Positions 37,573-49,159 of a stretch of 60,000 nt of DNA are shown one piece after another. The stretch is from Adiantum capillus-veneris (lineage: Eukaryota > Streptophyta > Polypodiopsida > Polypodiales > Pteridaceae). The DNA is taken from the NCBI GenBank assembly GCA_014529385.2, contig CM043958.1, positions 79,729,025 to 79,789,024 on the forward strand, read 5' to 3'. Made by a program: the position numbers and the translations under genes. How positions within the stretch are numbered: position 1 is the stretch's first letter; each line of letters opens with the position of its first letter. The notes under the pieces are model-generated. The model was not told the origin of the DNA and did not search any database. It saw only the letters and a program-made list of their open reading frames with translations.

Positions 37573-40500
37573 ATGAGTAGCGACGAGGATGTGGGACCGT
37601 CCAACCGAAACACCTATCTCTCAACGAGGGTCTTATGTCCTTGTAATCAATGCAAGCATGCTGTGCGACGGACAAGACGTGTTTCTTTGCAGCACGTTCG
37701 CGAATTTGGCGAGTTCGATCCATCTATTATAGATCGAGTTGTTGCCAATTATAACTCGTCGGACTCTGACGCTGGCCAACAAGCAGCAATCTTGCAACCC
37801 AATAGATGTATTCGCAGGCGCTTTGGTCAAGCAGCATATGTGAGGCCACAAGATGTACCCTCTGACATCTCGGGGGATGATCATGCAGAGCACATTCCCA
37901 ACGAGGCAATGTTTGAGCCCGAGATTGATGAAATGATCGAGACGATCATGGATTCAGAAAGGCTTATCTATGATGATATGAAAAGTGAAGCCGATACGTC
38001 ATTGTATAATGGAGCACGTATGTCTAGATTGAAAGCACTCCTGGTTCTTCTCAACATGCAGGCAAAGTTTGGATGGAGTGACACTAGCGTCACAGCGCTT
38101 TTCAGGTGATCTATTACAATTAGTTTACTTTAATAGAACTCTAAATGTATAATGATCTGATAGATTTTTACACGACTGTATCATATTTTTATGTTGTGTA
38201 GATTGCTGAAAGAGCACATTCTACCAGCTGACAATGTGATGCCAGATTCCCGAGATGAAGCAAGAAAGATTTTGCGAAACTTGGGGATGGATTACAATTC
38301 TATCCACGCTTGTCCTAATGACTGCATTCTTTTCAGAGGGGAATACACAGACATGGAGAAGTGTCCGAAATGTGATTCCGAAAGATATCGAGTAGATCTC
38401 CACGGGACAAAAATTCCACAAAAGGTTTTGCGACATTTTCCTTTGCTTCCTCGCATCAAGCATTTCTTCGAATGTAAGTCCATGGCCGCCCTAGCATCAT
38501 GGCATGAGGAGAATAAATCTTCGGATGGTGTGCTACGAATTCCTGCAGATTGCGCAGCCTGGAAACATATAGATGGAACATGGTCGGATTTTGCCAGGGA
38601 AGCTCGAAATTTGCGCTTAGGCCTGGCTATGGATGGCGTAAATCCATTTGGTCAAAGATCAACATCTTACAGTGTATGGCCCGTTGTCATCGTCAACTAC
38701 AACATTCCCCCGTGGTTGACTACGAAGAAGGGGCACCTATGGCTAAGCTTGATTGTGCCAGGGCGATATAAAGTGGGGAATATGGATGTGTATCTTCGTC
38801 CACTATTGGAAGAGCTACAACAATTGTGGATTGGCATAGAGGTGGTGGATATGAGCCGACACACAGGACGACGGAATGCTTTGATCAGAGGTATTCTAAT
38901 GTGGACCATGCATGACTATCCCGGGCTAACAGAATGCTCAGGTGATCTATTGACACTCCTCACTCAGACACTGTAAATCTTGTTTTTCCCCATAGTTGAT
39001 CTATTATCATGTGTATACATGCAGGGCTTCAAACAAGCGGATACAGAGCATGTGTCACATGTGGACCTAGACTGAATGCACGTAGGGCACCCTCACTGAA
39101 GAAGCAAATCTACGAAGGTCATCAAGCGTATCTTCTGGAGAATCATGTGTTACGCGACGGCTTTTTGGGAAGAGAGCCACCAAGGATGTCTGCACAAGCA
39201 TGGTTAGAGCAGAAGGAGATGTGCGATGACGGATTGCCTCCAGGGATGAAGAGACTATCTCTATGGTACGAGTTACCATACTGGCCCCGACTCGTGATCA
39301 ATCACTTGCTCGATCCAATGCACATATTCAAGAATGTGGGTAATCTACTATGGGACCATTTGACCGGCAAGAAAGATACTTTGGGAGCCAGAGTTGACCT
39401 TAGAAATGTGGATCGTATGGAGCAATATTGGCCGCAAACAGCGTCTGATGGATCGATAAAACTTCCTAAAGCACCATGGATTTTCACAGGAGCCCAAGAA
39501 CGCAAAGTAAAAGAGGCCATTCGATCTTTGCGGACCCCCACTGGCGTAATGCACTCGCTCCGAACGTGTTTTACTAAAGAAGGAAAGCTTACCGGTTTGA
39601 AGTCACACGATTGGCATAAAATGTGTCAGGTACGTTCATAGTGGACTTTAATATCATTGCATAAAATGTGGACTTTAATATCATTGCTGCACATACTTTA
39701 CAGTTTATTTTACCGGTTGCCATTGAGGGATGTTTGTCTCTCGACATCCGTAACACAATCTACAAACTTGCAAAGCTGGTGCAATGGATCTCACAAAAGG
39801 AGATCGACGTAGACTCCATACCATTCGCCAAACTAAATGCTGCGGAGCTTGTGTGCATGTTTGAGAAACATTTTCCTACTACAATGCTAACCATTCAGGT
39901 GCATCTTCTTGTTCACATAGTTGATGAGGTGGAAATAGCTGGCACAGTTCATTCCAGATGGATGTTCTTCTTAGAGCGTTTCATGAAAACGCTTAAGGGA
40001 TATGTGCGTCAAAAGGCACGTCCGGAGGGTAGCATGGCAGAAGGTTGGTTGGTATCAGAGTCCCTAGTGTACATTGGAGAGTGGCTAGACGGATTTGATA
40101 AATCCCGGGACACGCTATGGCGAACCATAGATGATGAGCGCATATCTGGGATTGTCATGTGCAATCTCGGTGTTGAGAAGAAGATGACGGAAGATCTAGA
40201 GGCTAAAATCAACCGATTTTGCATGCTTCACAATCCAGTGATGCAAAAGTGGATTTCACAATATGAGGATGCAAAGCAAGAGCGACAAAGGGCACGAATC
40301 GAGTGGAGACGGGGAAGACGACCACCGATGCACTATCCAGCGGTTCTGGAGAGCCTACCAACCTTCATGAGCTTAAGATGGTTGCACAACCAATTGAAAA
40401 GCGCACAACAATGCGGTGACGAAGTGACTGAAGAAGAGTGGGAGTACTCTCGGGTTGCGCGACCAAGGTAAGTTTGCAATGTACGACTAGCAAGTGACTT

Positions 40501-41300
40501 TATTTATAAACGTTTGAACGGCCACTCATAATCTTTGTTCGTTGTAGTATAAGTCATACACAGCAGCATGGTGTAAAGGTCGACATTTTAGGGTGGAACG
40601 AATCGACAAAAAGCATTTTACTCAAGATTGTGGAATCATGGCAAAATTTGAACAGTCTAGTCGACGACGTTCCTCTGATGCAGATCCCGTGGTGGCGGAA
40701 CTCACTTACTTCGGCACGCTGCAAGAGATTTTGAGGATCGATTACAGAGGATTTTTTGTCGACTTGTTCGACGTGCAATGGTTCAAGATAATCATGGAGG
40801 GTCGAAACGCTATTGTGCGTAGAGGAGAGTCTGGTTTTCTTGAGGTGGATTCTACTAAGAAATGGACTGACCTAAGAGACACTTTCGTACTACCCGAGCA
40901 TTGTGAACAAGTAAGTATATAAATAGTTAACATCCCCCTTTTACAAGTTATGTGCTTGAAAGCTCTCATGTAAGTTATGTGGCTCTGGCAGGTAGTATTT
41001 CATCCTACAAAGTCTACATCAAACTGGTGGTACGTCATAGAGGTAGCCCCTCGTAGTGCAAGGACGTATGAAGGCTACCATGTGCCAATCACAACGACAT
41101 CAATGGAGGAGATCAGAGAAGATGCTCAATCAGAAGCCGCTGCGGTGGTGCCAGACGAGCATCAAGATGCTACTACTCTATATGGGGTGCATGCAGAGGA
41201 GCTACAAAATGAAACAGAGGATATGTGTTTAAACGGAGAGCTCTATATAGATATAGGAAGTTATGCTGAGTTATGCGAGGATGAGAGAGAGATCTCTTAA
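37573..41300 (+). CDS. CACTA TNP2-type transposase, six exons
   Basis: The enzyme cuts at the CACTA termini in the nucleus. Inferred exons: 37573-38105, 38202-38941, 39025-39629, 39704-40467, 40548-40910 and 40992-41300, with GT/AG borders. Motifs in order: CPCNQC near the N-terminus (transposase-associated region); CPKCDSERY; the core LAMDGVNPFGQ with the first catalytic Asp; GYRACVTCG; LLDPMHIFKNVGNLLWDHL with the second Asp; the DUF4218 region in exon 4 (VHLLVHIVDEVEIAGTVHSR); YFGTLQEILRIDY; and a DUF4216-like end (NWWYVIEVAPRS). About 1100 residues, as expected for TNP2. All exons are open. One problem: the GTAAGT donor at 40468 leaves exon 5 out of phase. A weaker donor at 40454 would restore it, or there is a 1-bp lesion. 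Confidence 0.88.
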
Positions 41301-41572
41301 AGCCACAAATATTGTATTTGAACAATTTTGCTCCGTGCTGTAAAAGCTCTGGCTCTCTAAGTAGCTTCCATGGTGTATAACGCTCTTTTCTACTCGCCCT
41401 CACATCTTTTGATTGAAAATTCTGAGTTTTCGACTTGCCTCTTCTATCACTCGATTCATTGCATCATTGTATTTATATGCGTCATTACGTCATTGTATTT
41501 AATGGTCTTTGCGTCATTGTCTACTCTATTCATTCAATATTAAGTTTAAATATTCGTGTGTTTAATGCAGGT

Positions 41573-42886
41573 ATGGATGATGCGGAGTTTCTTTCTTCTT
41601 TGTCACCGCAGCAGAGACAGTGGTACGTGGAGCGTCATCGCTCTGGCGCATCATCGCGCGTTCCTACACCATCCGCATCTCCCTCTCTTTCGGAGCATTC
41701 GGCGCGCTCTGAAGCTTCGGCGTCGACGAGACGAGCGTCACACTCGTCTAGACACCGGCGCTCTAGTGGTGGCGGTGGCGGTTGTTGTGGGGATTCCGCC
41801 ACCGATGCCTCCAGACCGCCTCGTGTTCGACGAGGCTCTTTACCCTCCCCTTCTTTGCCCGCCCCCACACCAGCCACAGCATCGCCATCTACGCCAGGTT
41901 TTGCACGGCTGACTGTTCCTAGAAGCTACACACCTCTACCTACTCCGCCGGGAGCCACCCCACTCGACACTCCTCGCTTCGGCGCCCAGACGCCGGTGGA
42001 GACACCTGACGTCCGTACCCCCATCGACACGCCGCTAGAGACCCCTGCCGGGACACCCAGGTTCACGCGTCACCGGCCAGAGGGCTTGCCTTACTCCGTC
42101 GACATCAGCGGCGGCATCATCATGGATGATGACGGCAAGAAGGTGATCTCGCGCATGCGTGGTCTTTGCTCTCAGCTGTTTAGACACTATATACTAAACA
42201 AATGGAGTGAAGTACCAAGTGATTTAAAAAACAGAGTCATCAGCATACTTCATGATGAGTTTCCCGTTCCAACACGGGATCAGCGCTCCAATGAAGACCT
42301 GATGAAGATTCGAATGCGCGAATACTGCAAACACAAGCGTTCCGAAGTGCAAAAAGCAATCAAGAATGGGTGGAATAGGCCAGATTGGCTGGCCAAAGAA
42401 TATTGGAAGAATGCGAAGAAAGCAGCGCGCGAGAATCCCGACAAGTGGAAGCAACAAAAGGATGCAGCCAGAGCGCGAGTAGAGGCAGGGAGCTCGCACC
42501 ACTTGGGGAGCGGTGGATGGGCATCATTTGAGGCCGATTTTGTAAGTCTTTTCACATTGCTCTTTATGCATGTTCGATAGTTTAGGGTTTATGAGTTTTT
42601 TAGTTCTAACATAATGAAATCTTTGTATGTTTTGACAGTGGTCGATGACAGGACGTGATCCCACACCGTACGAGCGCGAGTACGCAGGCAGGAAGGGCTT
42701 AAACGCCCTGATGGACATTCTCAGTTCTCGCGGCGGCATGGTTAGTATTATGGTTTACTCTTTTTTATTTTTTGTATTGTTTTATAAATGTCGTTATATG
42801 TTTATATTTACTGAAAACTGTCTTATTGTCTTTTTTTGCAGAATCCGACAGATACGCCGCTTGGACGCGATGAGACGTCTGATTAG
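41573..42886 (+). CDS. second CACTA gene, TNPA-like (Transposase_24/Ptta-type)
   Basis: Three exons: 41573-42541, 42639-42740 and 42842-42886 (TAG), with GT/AG borders and phase-0 joins. ATG 41573 is chosen because the protein start MDDAEFLSSL lies just after a likely acceptor (TTTAATGCAG). The first half is low-complexity and Pro/Ser/Thr-rich with repeated TP dipeptides. The second half (WSEVPSDLKNRVISILHDEF, then WNRPDWLAKEYWKNAKKA and GGWASFEADF) resembles the plant En/Spm Ptta domain, which is linked to DNA binding at subterminal repeats. It would then bind the AGCGACGC repeats; that role is inferred. No stop or frameshift is seen. A further upstream exon is possible. Confidence 0.78.
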
Positions 42887-43239
42887 ACGACGTCAGTTTA
42901 GCCGTAGCTATAGCATTAGTTTAGGGTTTCTCGTAGCTTATGTATCATGAGACGGATTTTATACGTCTTTTTGAACCATGTATATTATTACATTTGTCAC
43001 CGCAATTCCTTTTGCCAATCAATTCTTTATGCCTATGATGTTGTACAATTGTCATTATTACATTTGCCAATCAATTCAGTTTGCCTATGATGTGTACAAT
43101 TGTCAATTTTGCAAACAATGCGTCTTGTGGGTGACTATTTTGGGTCTATTATCTACTTTTGCACTTTTTTAAAAAACTGAATCAAGTACAATATGGTTGA
43201 TGGGTGGCAGGGCATTGAATGCCCTGCCACCAAAAAAAT

Positions 43240-43496
43240 ATTCTCTCAGGCGTCGCTATAAGCGTCGCTATTTATGGCTCTGTAGCGTCGCTATATGCGT
43301 CGCTATACTCTTCTGTGAGAGCGTCGCTATAGGCGTCGCTATGAGCGTCGCTATATAGCGACGCATATAGCGACGCCTATAGCGACGCTCTCGTAGCGAC
43401 GCTGTTAGCGACGATTTTAGCGACGCCGAGGGTTATAAAAACCCAGTGTATTTCCGTCGCTAACAGCGTCACAAGAGCACACAACCTCTTGTAGTG
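43240..43496 (+). repeat. right subterminal repeats, long palindrome and TIR of the CACTA element
   Basis: About 15 copies of GCGTCGCTA or its complement. At 43317-43392 a 76-bp palindrome has 38-bp arms with two mismatches (arm start GAGAGCGTCGCTATAGGCGT). The terminal sequence, complement CACTACAAGAGG, ends at 43496, followed by TGT. Confidence 0.92.
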
Positions 43497-43499
43497 TGT

Positions 43500-44044
43500 G
43501 AGTGGTGTCCATGTTCTACCGATTAGAAGCTCAATTTGCAATGCTTGATTTTGGCAAATTTCAAAAACTTCTGCCGCTCACGGATTTGAATTGGCCTTTT
43601 TGCTCGCTTTTGTGCTGTTTGCTTGGTGTGATTCTCCGGTGGTGTGTTTTCTGTTTTTTCGGGTCTTTCTGGCTCTTTTGATGACTTTCTTTATATTTTT
43701 ATTGATTTTTTTTGTGAAATATTGAATTTTCTAAAATTTTTCACTACACTACCTCAACAAAATAATTGACTACAAATGTGGTGTCCAGCTACGTGTCCGG
43801 CCAGGTGGACGCTCGTTCGATCTGTCTCTTGACAGGGTTGAGGTATGGTCATAGTGCATCACTTATACATGGTTAAGCATTATTAAAATGAGATTTTTAA
43901 GTTATACTTAGTCAATGGCTGGAGTTCTTTTATGCATAAAAAGATCAAGTCTTAAGGGCCATGTGTGTGGACTCAATTGCAATGGATATGTCAAGCTCCA
44001 AGTGTGGGAGTTGATTGAGCAAGGAATATGGTTTATGGTGAAGG
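43500..44044 (-). other. host sequence between the CACTA and hAT insertions
   Basis: Continues on the minus strand the sequence interrupted at 35783. It is non-coding as far as I can read. It is probably part of the older retroelement whose other pieces lie at 32.5-35.8 and 55.7 kb onward. Confidence 0.4.
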
Positions 44045-44052
44045 GTTGAGAT

Positions 44053-44280
44053 TCTAAGTTGCATTGTACATTATACGGTGTACGTATAATACACCTTAAA
44101 CAGGCGTATTATACGACACCCATCTTTATATTCGGTCGTATTATACGGTGCCACATCAGCAAAAACACCATATCGTATAATTTCTCAGTATTTCGATCGA
44201 AATATTAATTCGATCTAAATATTAGTTCGATCAAAATATTAGTTCAATTGAAATATTAATTAGATCAAAATAAATATGTT
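44053..44280 (+). repeat. left subterminal region of the hAT element
   Basis: Contains TTATACGG, ACGTATAATAC, CGTATTATACG (twice) and TCGTATAATT within 120 bp of the end, then TTCGATCGAAAT and several related ATTAGTTCGATC repeats. The right end (50400-50471 and 55626-55688) carries CGTATAATACGG, TTCGATCGAAAT and ATACGAGCGTATA. Confidence 0.75.
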
Positions 44281-44290
44281 TATATACGGT

Positions 44291-44732
44291 GAAACGGAGT
44301 GTTTTGCTCATTCCATTGATCTCTCTTCCCTCATCTCACCTATATAGGTGAGCTTTACAACACGGAGAAAAATATACAAATGCTAGTTTAAATTTAGCCA
44401 TATTTTTTCTAGTGAAAATTTAGACCTTGGATATATTTTTCTTTTTAGGCTTTGGAGTTTTGAGTTATCTACTCTGTGTGAAGTATATCTTACACTGAGA
44501 GGTAAGTTAATGAAACGGAGTGTTTTGCTCATTCCATTGATCTCTCTTCCCTCATCTCACCTATATAGGTGAGCTTTACAACACGGAGAAAAATATACAA
44601 ATGCTAGTTTAAATTTAGCCATATTTTTTATAGTGAAAATTTAGACCTTGGATATATTTTTCTTTTTAGGCTTTGGAGTTTTGAGTTATCTACTCTGTGT
44701 GAAGTATATCTTACACTGAGAGGTAAGTTAAG
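44291..44732 (+). repeat. 221-bp tandem duplication, promoter-like
   Basis: Copies start GAAACGGAGTG at 44291 and 44512 and appear to differ at only one or two positions. Each contains CTATATAGG, which looks like a TATA box, and ends CTGAGAGGTAAGTTAA, which looks like a 5' splice site. The duplication is young relative to the decayed transposase beside it. Confidence 0.85.
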
Positions 44733-44740
44733 TAAGATAG

Positions 44741-45240
44741 TTAATGATTACTTGCCTTGTGTAAAGGAAACTCACACCTGGAGGTGATTCAAGGTAGTTA
44801 AAGTTAGAAGTTATTTGCTTTGTGTTGAACTATGTTCACACTTAGAAGTAACTTTAGTTAAATAGTTAAAGTTAAGAGTTACTTGTTGTGTGTTGAACTA
44901 TGTTCACACCTGGAAGTAACTTACATTAGATTTATCTAATGATTGTCTATCATGTGTAAAGTAATACTCACACTACAGACAATTTAGGTAGATTAAATAA
45001 TAATCTCTCTCTTTGTGTAGAGGTATTCTCACACCTAGAAGAGATTTACTGAGTAGTGAATTTTGATTGCTTCCCAAGTGTAGAGTTACACTCACACTTG
45101 GAGGTAATTTAGATAGATCTTTTAAAGATATCTTGCTTTGTGTAGAGTTTACTCACACTTGGAAGTTATTGAGATCGATTAAGAGATTTATTTATCATGA
45201 TTCAGGTGTAAAGTGAAAGCTCACACTAGAGAAAAAGTTA
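44741..45240 (+). repeat. array of about eight tandem imperfect hairpins
   Basis: Every 60-70 bp a constant inner pair (GTGT ... CACAC, loop about 12-15 nt) is flanked by an outer stem whose sequence changes from unit to unit but stays complementary. Examples: AGTTACTT/AAGTAACT at 44878-44922, ATTGTCT/AGACAAT at 44942-44982, AATCTCT/AGAGATT at 45002-45046. Weaker ones are at 44744, 44809, 45065, 45126 and 45185. The 221-bp duplication upstream contains one such hairpin per copy. Confidence 0.7.
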
Positions 45241-45367
45241 GTTTTGGTATTTATAATTTAAAGAAGTTGAAAACGTTGACGAATAAAGTAATGTAAATGG
45301 TATTAGAGTTCGATTTTAGATGTGTATTTAGTAACTAGTTCTGTTTGAGTTTGCAAATGTGAAGAAG

Positions 45368-46860
45368 ATGGTGAAAGGATATGAGTGGAACTACGTAGAT
45401 GAATTGCCTAGTGGGAAGACTATATCAAAGCTGAGGTGTAAGACCTGCGGCCATAATTTTAGTGCAAATGCTCACAGGATAAAATAACATGTTTTCAAAA
45501 TTCCTAGAAAAGTGGCAGCTTGCTAAAACCCCCCAAGAGGTATTGCTGAAAAATTTCCTGAGTGGGTGCTCAAGACAAAGAGATTTCTTGAGGGCAAAAA
45601 AAAAGGGAGGTCCCAAAATGATGGCTCCATCTATGGCTAGGGACATCTAGATGGCACTCGAGAATGATCAAAACCCTCGCTCGACCCCTACTTCAGGTCA
45701 AGGAGGGTGTCATTCATCCTTTGCTGGGAATTGTAGCTCTAATCCTACCGGAAGCTCTACTGCTAACATAAGCCGAAGTGAAGCATGGACTAGAGGAGAA
45801 TTTGCACCAAGTGATCCTACTTTGCAACAGGAACTTGGAAAACAATGGCTGCTTGAACTCCATCTTAAGTGGACTCAAGCATTTGTTGTATGTGGAACTC
45901 CTTTTAATGTCATTCAAAATCCTACTTCAAAGATGCTTTAATGAGCACGGTGAAGAAGGGTTTTCTCGTTCCTAATTATAAAAAGATTTGTACAGAATAT
46001 TTAGATAAAGTAAAAACTACATCAGAGAATATTTTACAACGCAAAACTCTTGATTTTGTCCCGGCGTATGGGTGCACAATTGCTCTAGATGGTTGGACAA
46101 ATTGCCATAAGAAACCATTGATTAATGTGATGTTGATTTGTCCAAGAGGTGCCATCTTTCTTGAAGCGATCGATACATCCCTGAAAGAAAAAACTAGTGG
46201 ATATCTTGCTGGTGTTTATGAGCGTTCGATTAGAAAAGCAGGGGACCTAAATATGTGACAGCCATTGTCACAGATAATGCATCTAACTACACAGCAGCTG
46301 GAAAAGCAATTGAAGCAAAGTATCCAAAGATTACATGGGTTCCATGTGCTGCTCACACTTTGAATTTGCTCTTAAAGGACTTTGGAAAGTTCCTTCTATT
46401 AAGCAAACTCTTCTAGATGCAAACCACTTGGTGAAATTTATAAGAGAGCATTCATTTTCTTACGCTTTGTTTAGAACAAAGTCCCCAATAAAAAATTTAC
46501 AGATTTTTTGTGTGACCCGTTTTGCAACAGCATATTACGTTCTCTCCACACTGCAGCAGGTAAAAGCAGCCCTTGTTGAAACAGTGGCAGATAGAAGATG
46601 GGATATTTGGCTTGATAAATATTCCAAGTATGAACTTGCTGCTTCCAAATGCTATCAGCTTGTAAACTCTCCTGTTTTTTTGGAGAAATGTAAACAAAGT
46701 AGTTACTGTCACAGAACCTTTCACTCATCTGATACGATTAGTGGACAAAGAAGCCTCTATCTTTGGATGGGTTTACTGGTACATGCATGAAGCCACTCGC
46801 AAGTTAAAAGATAGTACATCTTATGCAGGAAAAGAGAAAGCCATGCTGATGACATTTGTC
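45368..46860 (+). pseudogene. hAT transposase, C-terminus missing
   Basis: ATG 45368 starts MVKGYEWNYVDELPSGKTIS. A BED-type finger follows (CKTCGHNFSANAHRI, then a stop where the next histidine residues begin). After decayed sequence the DUF659 region is clear at 45941-46258: YGCTIALDGWTNCHKKPLIN and then CPRGAIFLEAID, with the Asp of LDGW. In other frames, ITDNASNY-like and AAHTLNLLLKD-like motifs are near 46270-46385, then RTKSPIKNLQIFCVTRFATA and WDIWLDKYSKYE to about 46700. The dimerisation region at the C-terminus is not found. Sequence from 46860 is instead an antisense ORF. Stops and frameshifts make it inactive. It presumably once mobilised this element. Confidence 0.8.
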
Positions 46861-47438
46861 AAAAGACGATGGCTTGGGTTGCAAGCTGCTCAATAACTGC
46901 GGTTTCTTTGGGCAAATATGTGTAACCTCTCTTGCAAGGAGGGTCTTCTTGATTAGCTTCCCATGCATGAATCTTCTTACTTGGGTTCCCTTTCCCAACA
47001 CCTCCTGTATTGGGATGATCGTTCCAATCAACTTTGAGCCGCAATACATAGTAGCAATAACATTGTTGCCCAAAGTAAATTGCCACTTGATTATTATTTG
47101 GTGGTGATCTGTACACTTGGATGAATCTTGCAAGGATATTTTCATGCGCGGACAATGTGTTACAGATCTGAAACTTTCAAGGGAGCAGAAGCCTTAGCAT
47201 TTCCACCACCTCAAAATAATGTGTTGTGTACGAAGTGATTTGGGCATAACTATCTGCATTGCCTGTAATTCAGTGGCTCCCCTTGAAGTTTTGATTCGTC
47301 TTTGGGTTGCAGCCAAAGCTCTGAGATATCCTTGAGCCACCCGAATCTCTTCCTATTTGTAAATTATTGAGCCAATGCATGATTAAGCAAAGGATCGTTA
47401 GGCTGTTGTGCATTCTGGTTAGGAGCAATATCTTCCAT
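46859..47438 (-). pseudogene. unrecognised antisense gene fragment in the hAT element
   Basis: A minus-strand ATG at 47438 starts MEDIAPNQNAQQPND. Reading with frame changes continues to an open stretch of about 98 codons at 47155-46859 (RFIQVYRSPPNNNQVAIYFG, then HAWEANQEDPPCKRGYTYLP). I do not recognise a family. It lies downstream of the kinase-like gene on the same strand, so it may be its last exons or a second passenger gene. It overlaps the lost C-terminal region of the transposase on the other strand. Confidence 0.35.
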
Positions 47439-47562
47439 AACTGAAATGAAAAATAATAAACTTTAGCGAGACAAGTCTTAGCACTTGAAAAAGAGACACT
47501 TGAAGAACTTTAAAAACATTGCACACGTGACACCATTAATGCCAAAAAAGTTGATTACTGGT

Positions 47563-48932
47563 TTAATCATCAATAGGCCTCAAGCCAGATTCGGTTACAA
47601 TATGATAGCCAACATTATGAATTCCATTCAAAAAAAGGCTTAAATCCCATCTCTTAGGTCTATCTAAGGGTTTGGGAGATTTTCCACTAGCAAGATGTCT
47701 GTTTACATTGCGCAAAAATTCGCGCTTGAGAACCTCGGTGGGCTCTAGAATACATGCAAGCAAGCACCTAAGAATATACAAGAGACTATATATATCAGAT
47801 GCCTAAGTGAATGGAGGAGGATTGGTGCTGATATTTTCAGGGGCAGTCCATAGATAATCTCGCTCAAATTGAGCTCTACATTGAGGGGTGAGATTTGGCA
47901 GCTTGGGAAATGTTGCCAAAGTGTTTGATGGTGTACTTTGTCCCCAGTCCGCAATGCCAGCATACACTCCTTGCTCGCCAAAATGGAGTAGAATATTTAT
48001 AGTGTGTAGATCATTGTGAATAAATCCGTGACTATACAATCGTCTATAGAAGAGCATTGCAGATTGGAAAAATGTTGCCTGTGAACTGCTGTATAATTCC
48101 AGACGTGTGTTGGAACTCTTTGATTGCAGGCTTCCTTCCATCATGATGACATGCCTGAATCCACTGCTCAAGATGACCTCCATTCCAAAGCTTGAAGATC
48201 AACATAGGTCTTTTGCTATACCAAAAAAGAGCATGGGGCAATATCATACCACAATAATGCTGAACAGTTGTAGCAGTTGGCTCCTCTAGCACGATCTGCA
48301 ATGTCGGCTTACTTCCTATTTGGTCTTTGTATAACTTTGCCGCATAGACAGGATCTTTGAAGAGAGGATGAGCCACTGATACTTGTTTACATTTGCAAAA
48401 CGGCCCTCACCTAGTTGGGTGCTTGCAAGTGAAAGATGTAATGCTCCCCAAGTAAGTGTAGGATAGGAGGACACATCGTATCATCCAAGTTTACAGCGGA
48501 GGACTGAGCACCGGATGGAGGAGGTACATCCTCTTCTTTCCTAGGATGGTTTGAAGAGCCTTTGATCTTATCTTTGCTCTTCAATTCTGAATGTAGATGT
48601 GCTACAAGATGCATTCGCTCTTTAATTCCAGGCTTGGTTTTGATTTCTGGATGAACCATACTTTCAAAACTTCTAGTGACTTGGCCTAATAATTGCTTTA
48701 CTGTGTCATTCATCACTCCATTAGTGCGTAGAGTTGGGTCAAACGTAACTGGGATTGCACTGTACAGCTTTAGCCAACAATGTTCCACAAGTTCAATCAC
48801 AAAATCATCAAACTTTGCTTGCAGTGGATCAAATGCTCATCGCAAATGCTCGTCTGAAGCTCCATAGAGAGACAAAATAAGATCATCACTAATAATTTTG
48901 TGATGCTGACGTGTTAACTTAGTTTCTACCAT
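47563..48932 (-). pseudogene. protein-kinase-like gene inside the hAT element
   Basis: ATG 48932 starts MVETKLTRQHHKII. An N-terminal region follows (to about 48411; one in-frame stop near 48840) with an acidic/basic linker. Then come kinase landmarks, in changing frames: a glycine loop LGEGRFANV near 48405; a lysine in YAAKLYKD near 48345; GGHLEQWI near 48175; the catalytic loop GFIHNDLHTINILL near 48020-47980 (HND in place of HRD); ADWG in place of DFG near 47945; WTAPE near 47845; SDIYSL near 47790; stop at 47563. All subdomains are in order, so kinase ancestry is firm. Several frame changes make it a probable pseudogene, unless some are introns. It is antisense to the transposase; capture by the element is inferred. 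Confidence 0.7.
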
Positions 48933-49159
48933 GTCTGAAGCCTAAAGATACATGAAGGAAATATAAGTAAGGTAAATCTAGAATAGATAAAAAATTTACA
49001 TATATGATTGTTAATAAATCTATACAAGAATATTTCATGGACAATAATGACCTCTAGTAATGAAAAATCTAAACGTTTCATGCATTATAATAAGAATGGT
49101 AATGAAAAGCGTGATGGTCAAAGCATTCAGAATTGAAGAATGTAAAATATATATCTTCT

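Larger units (their letters stand above)
35784..43496 (+). mobile_element. CACTA (En/Spm-type) DNA transposon, near-complete
   Basis: The left end is CACTACAAAAGGCTCTT. The right end, read on the minus strand, is CACTACAAGAGGTTGTG. Both are flanked by TGT (35781-35783 and 43497-43499), the 3-bp target duplication expected of CACTA elements. Many subterminal copies of AGCGACGC or its complement lie at both ends, as transposase-binding repeats do in this superfamily. Inside are a TNP2-type gene (37573-41300), a second gene (41573-42886), a captured HMA fragment and microsatellites. With both genes mostly open and ends intact, it could be recent and possibly autonomous, apart from one doubtful splice phase in TNP2. 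Confidence 0.93.

Noticed and set aside
40593-40922. Separate gene starting with a GTG codon
   Set aside because: It is exon 5 of the TNP2 transposase, recognised by the YFGTLQEILRIDY motif.
44741-45240. CRISPR or tRNA-array interpretation of the hairpins
   Set aside because: No constant repeat with unique spacers and no tRNA boxes; the structure is imperfect tandem hairpins in a transposon.
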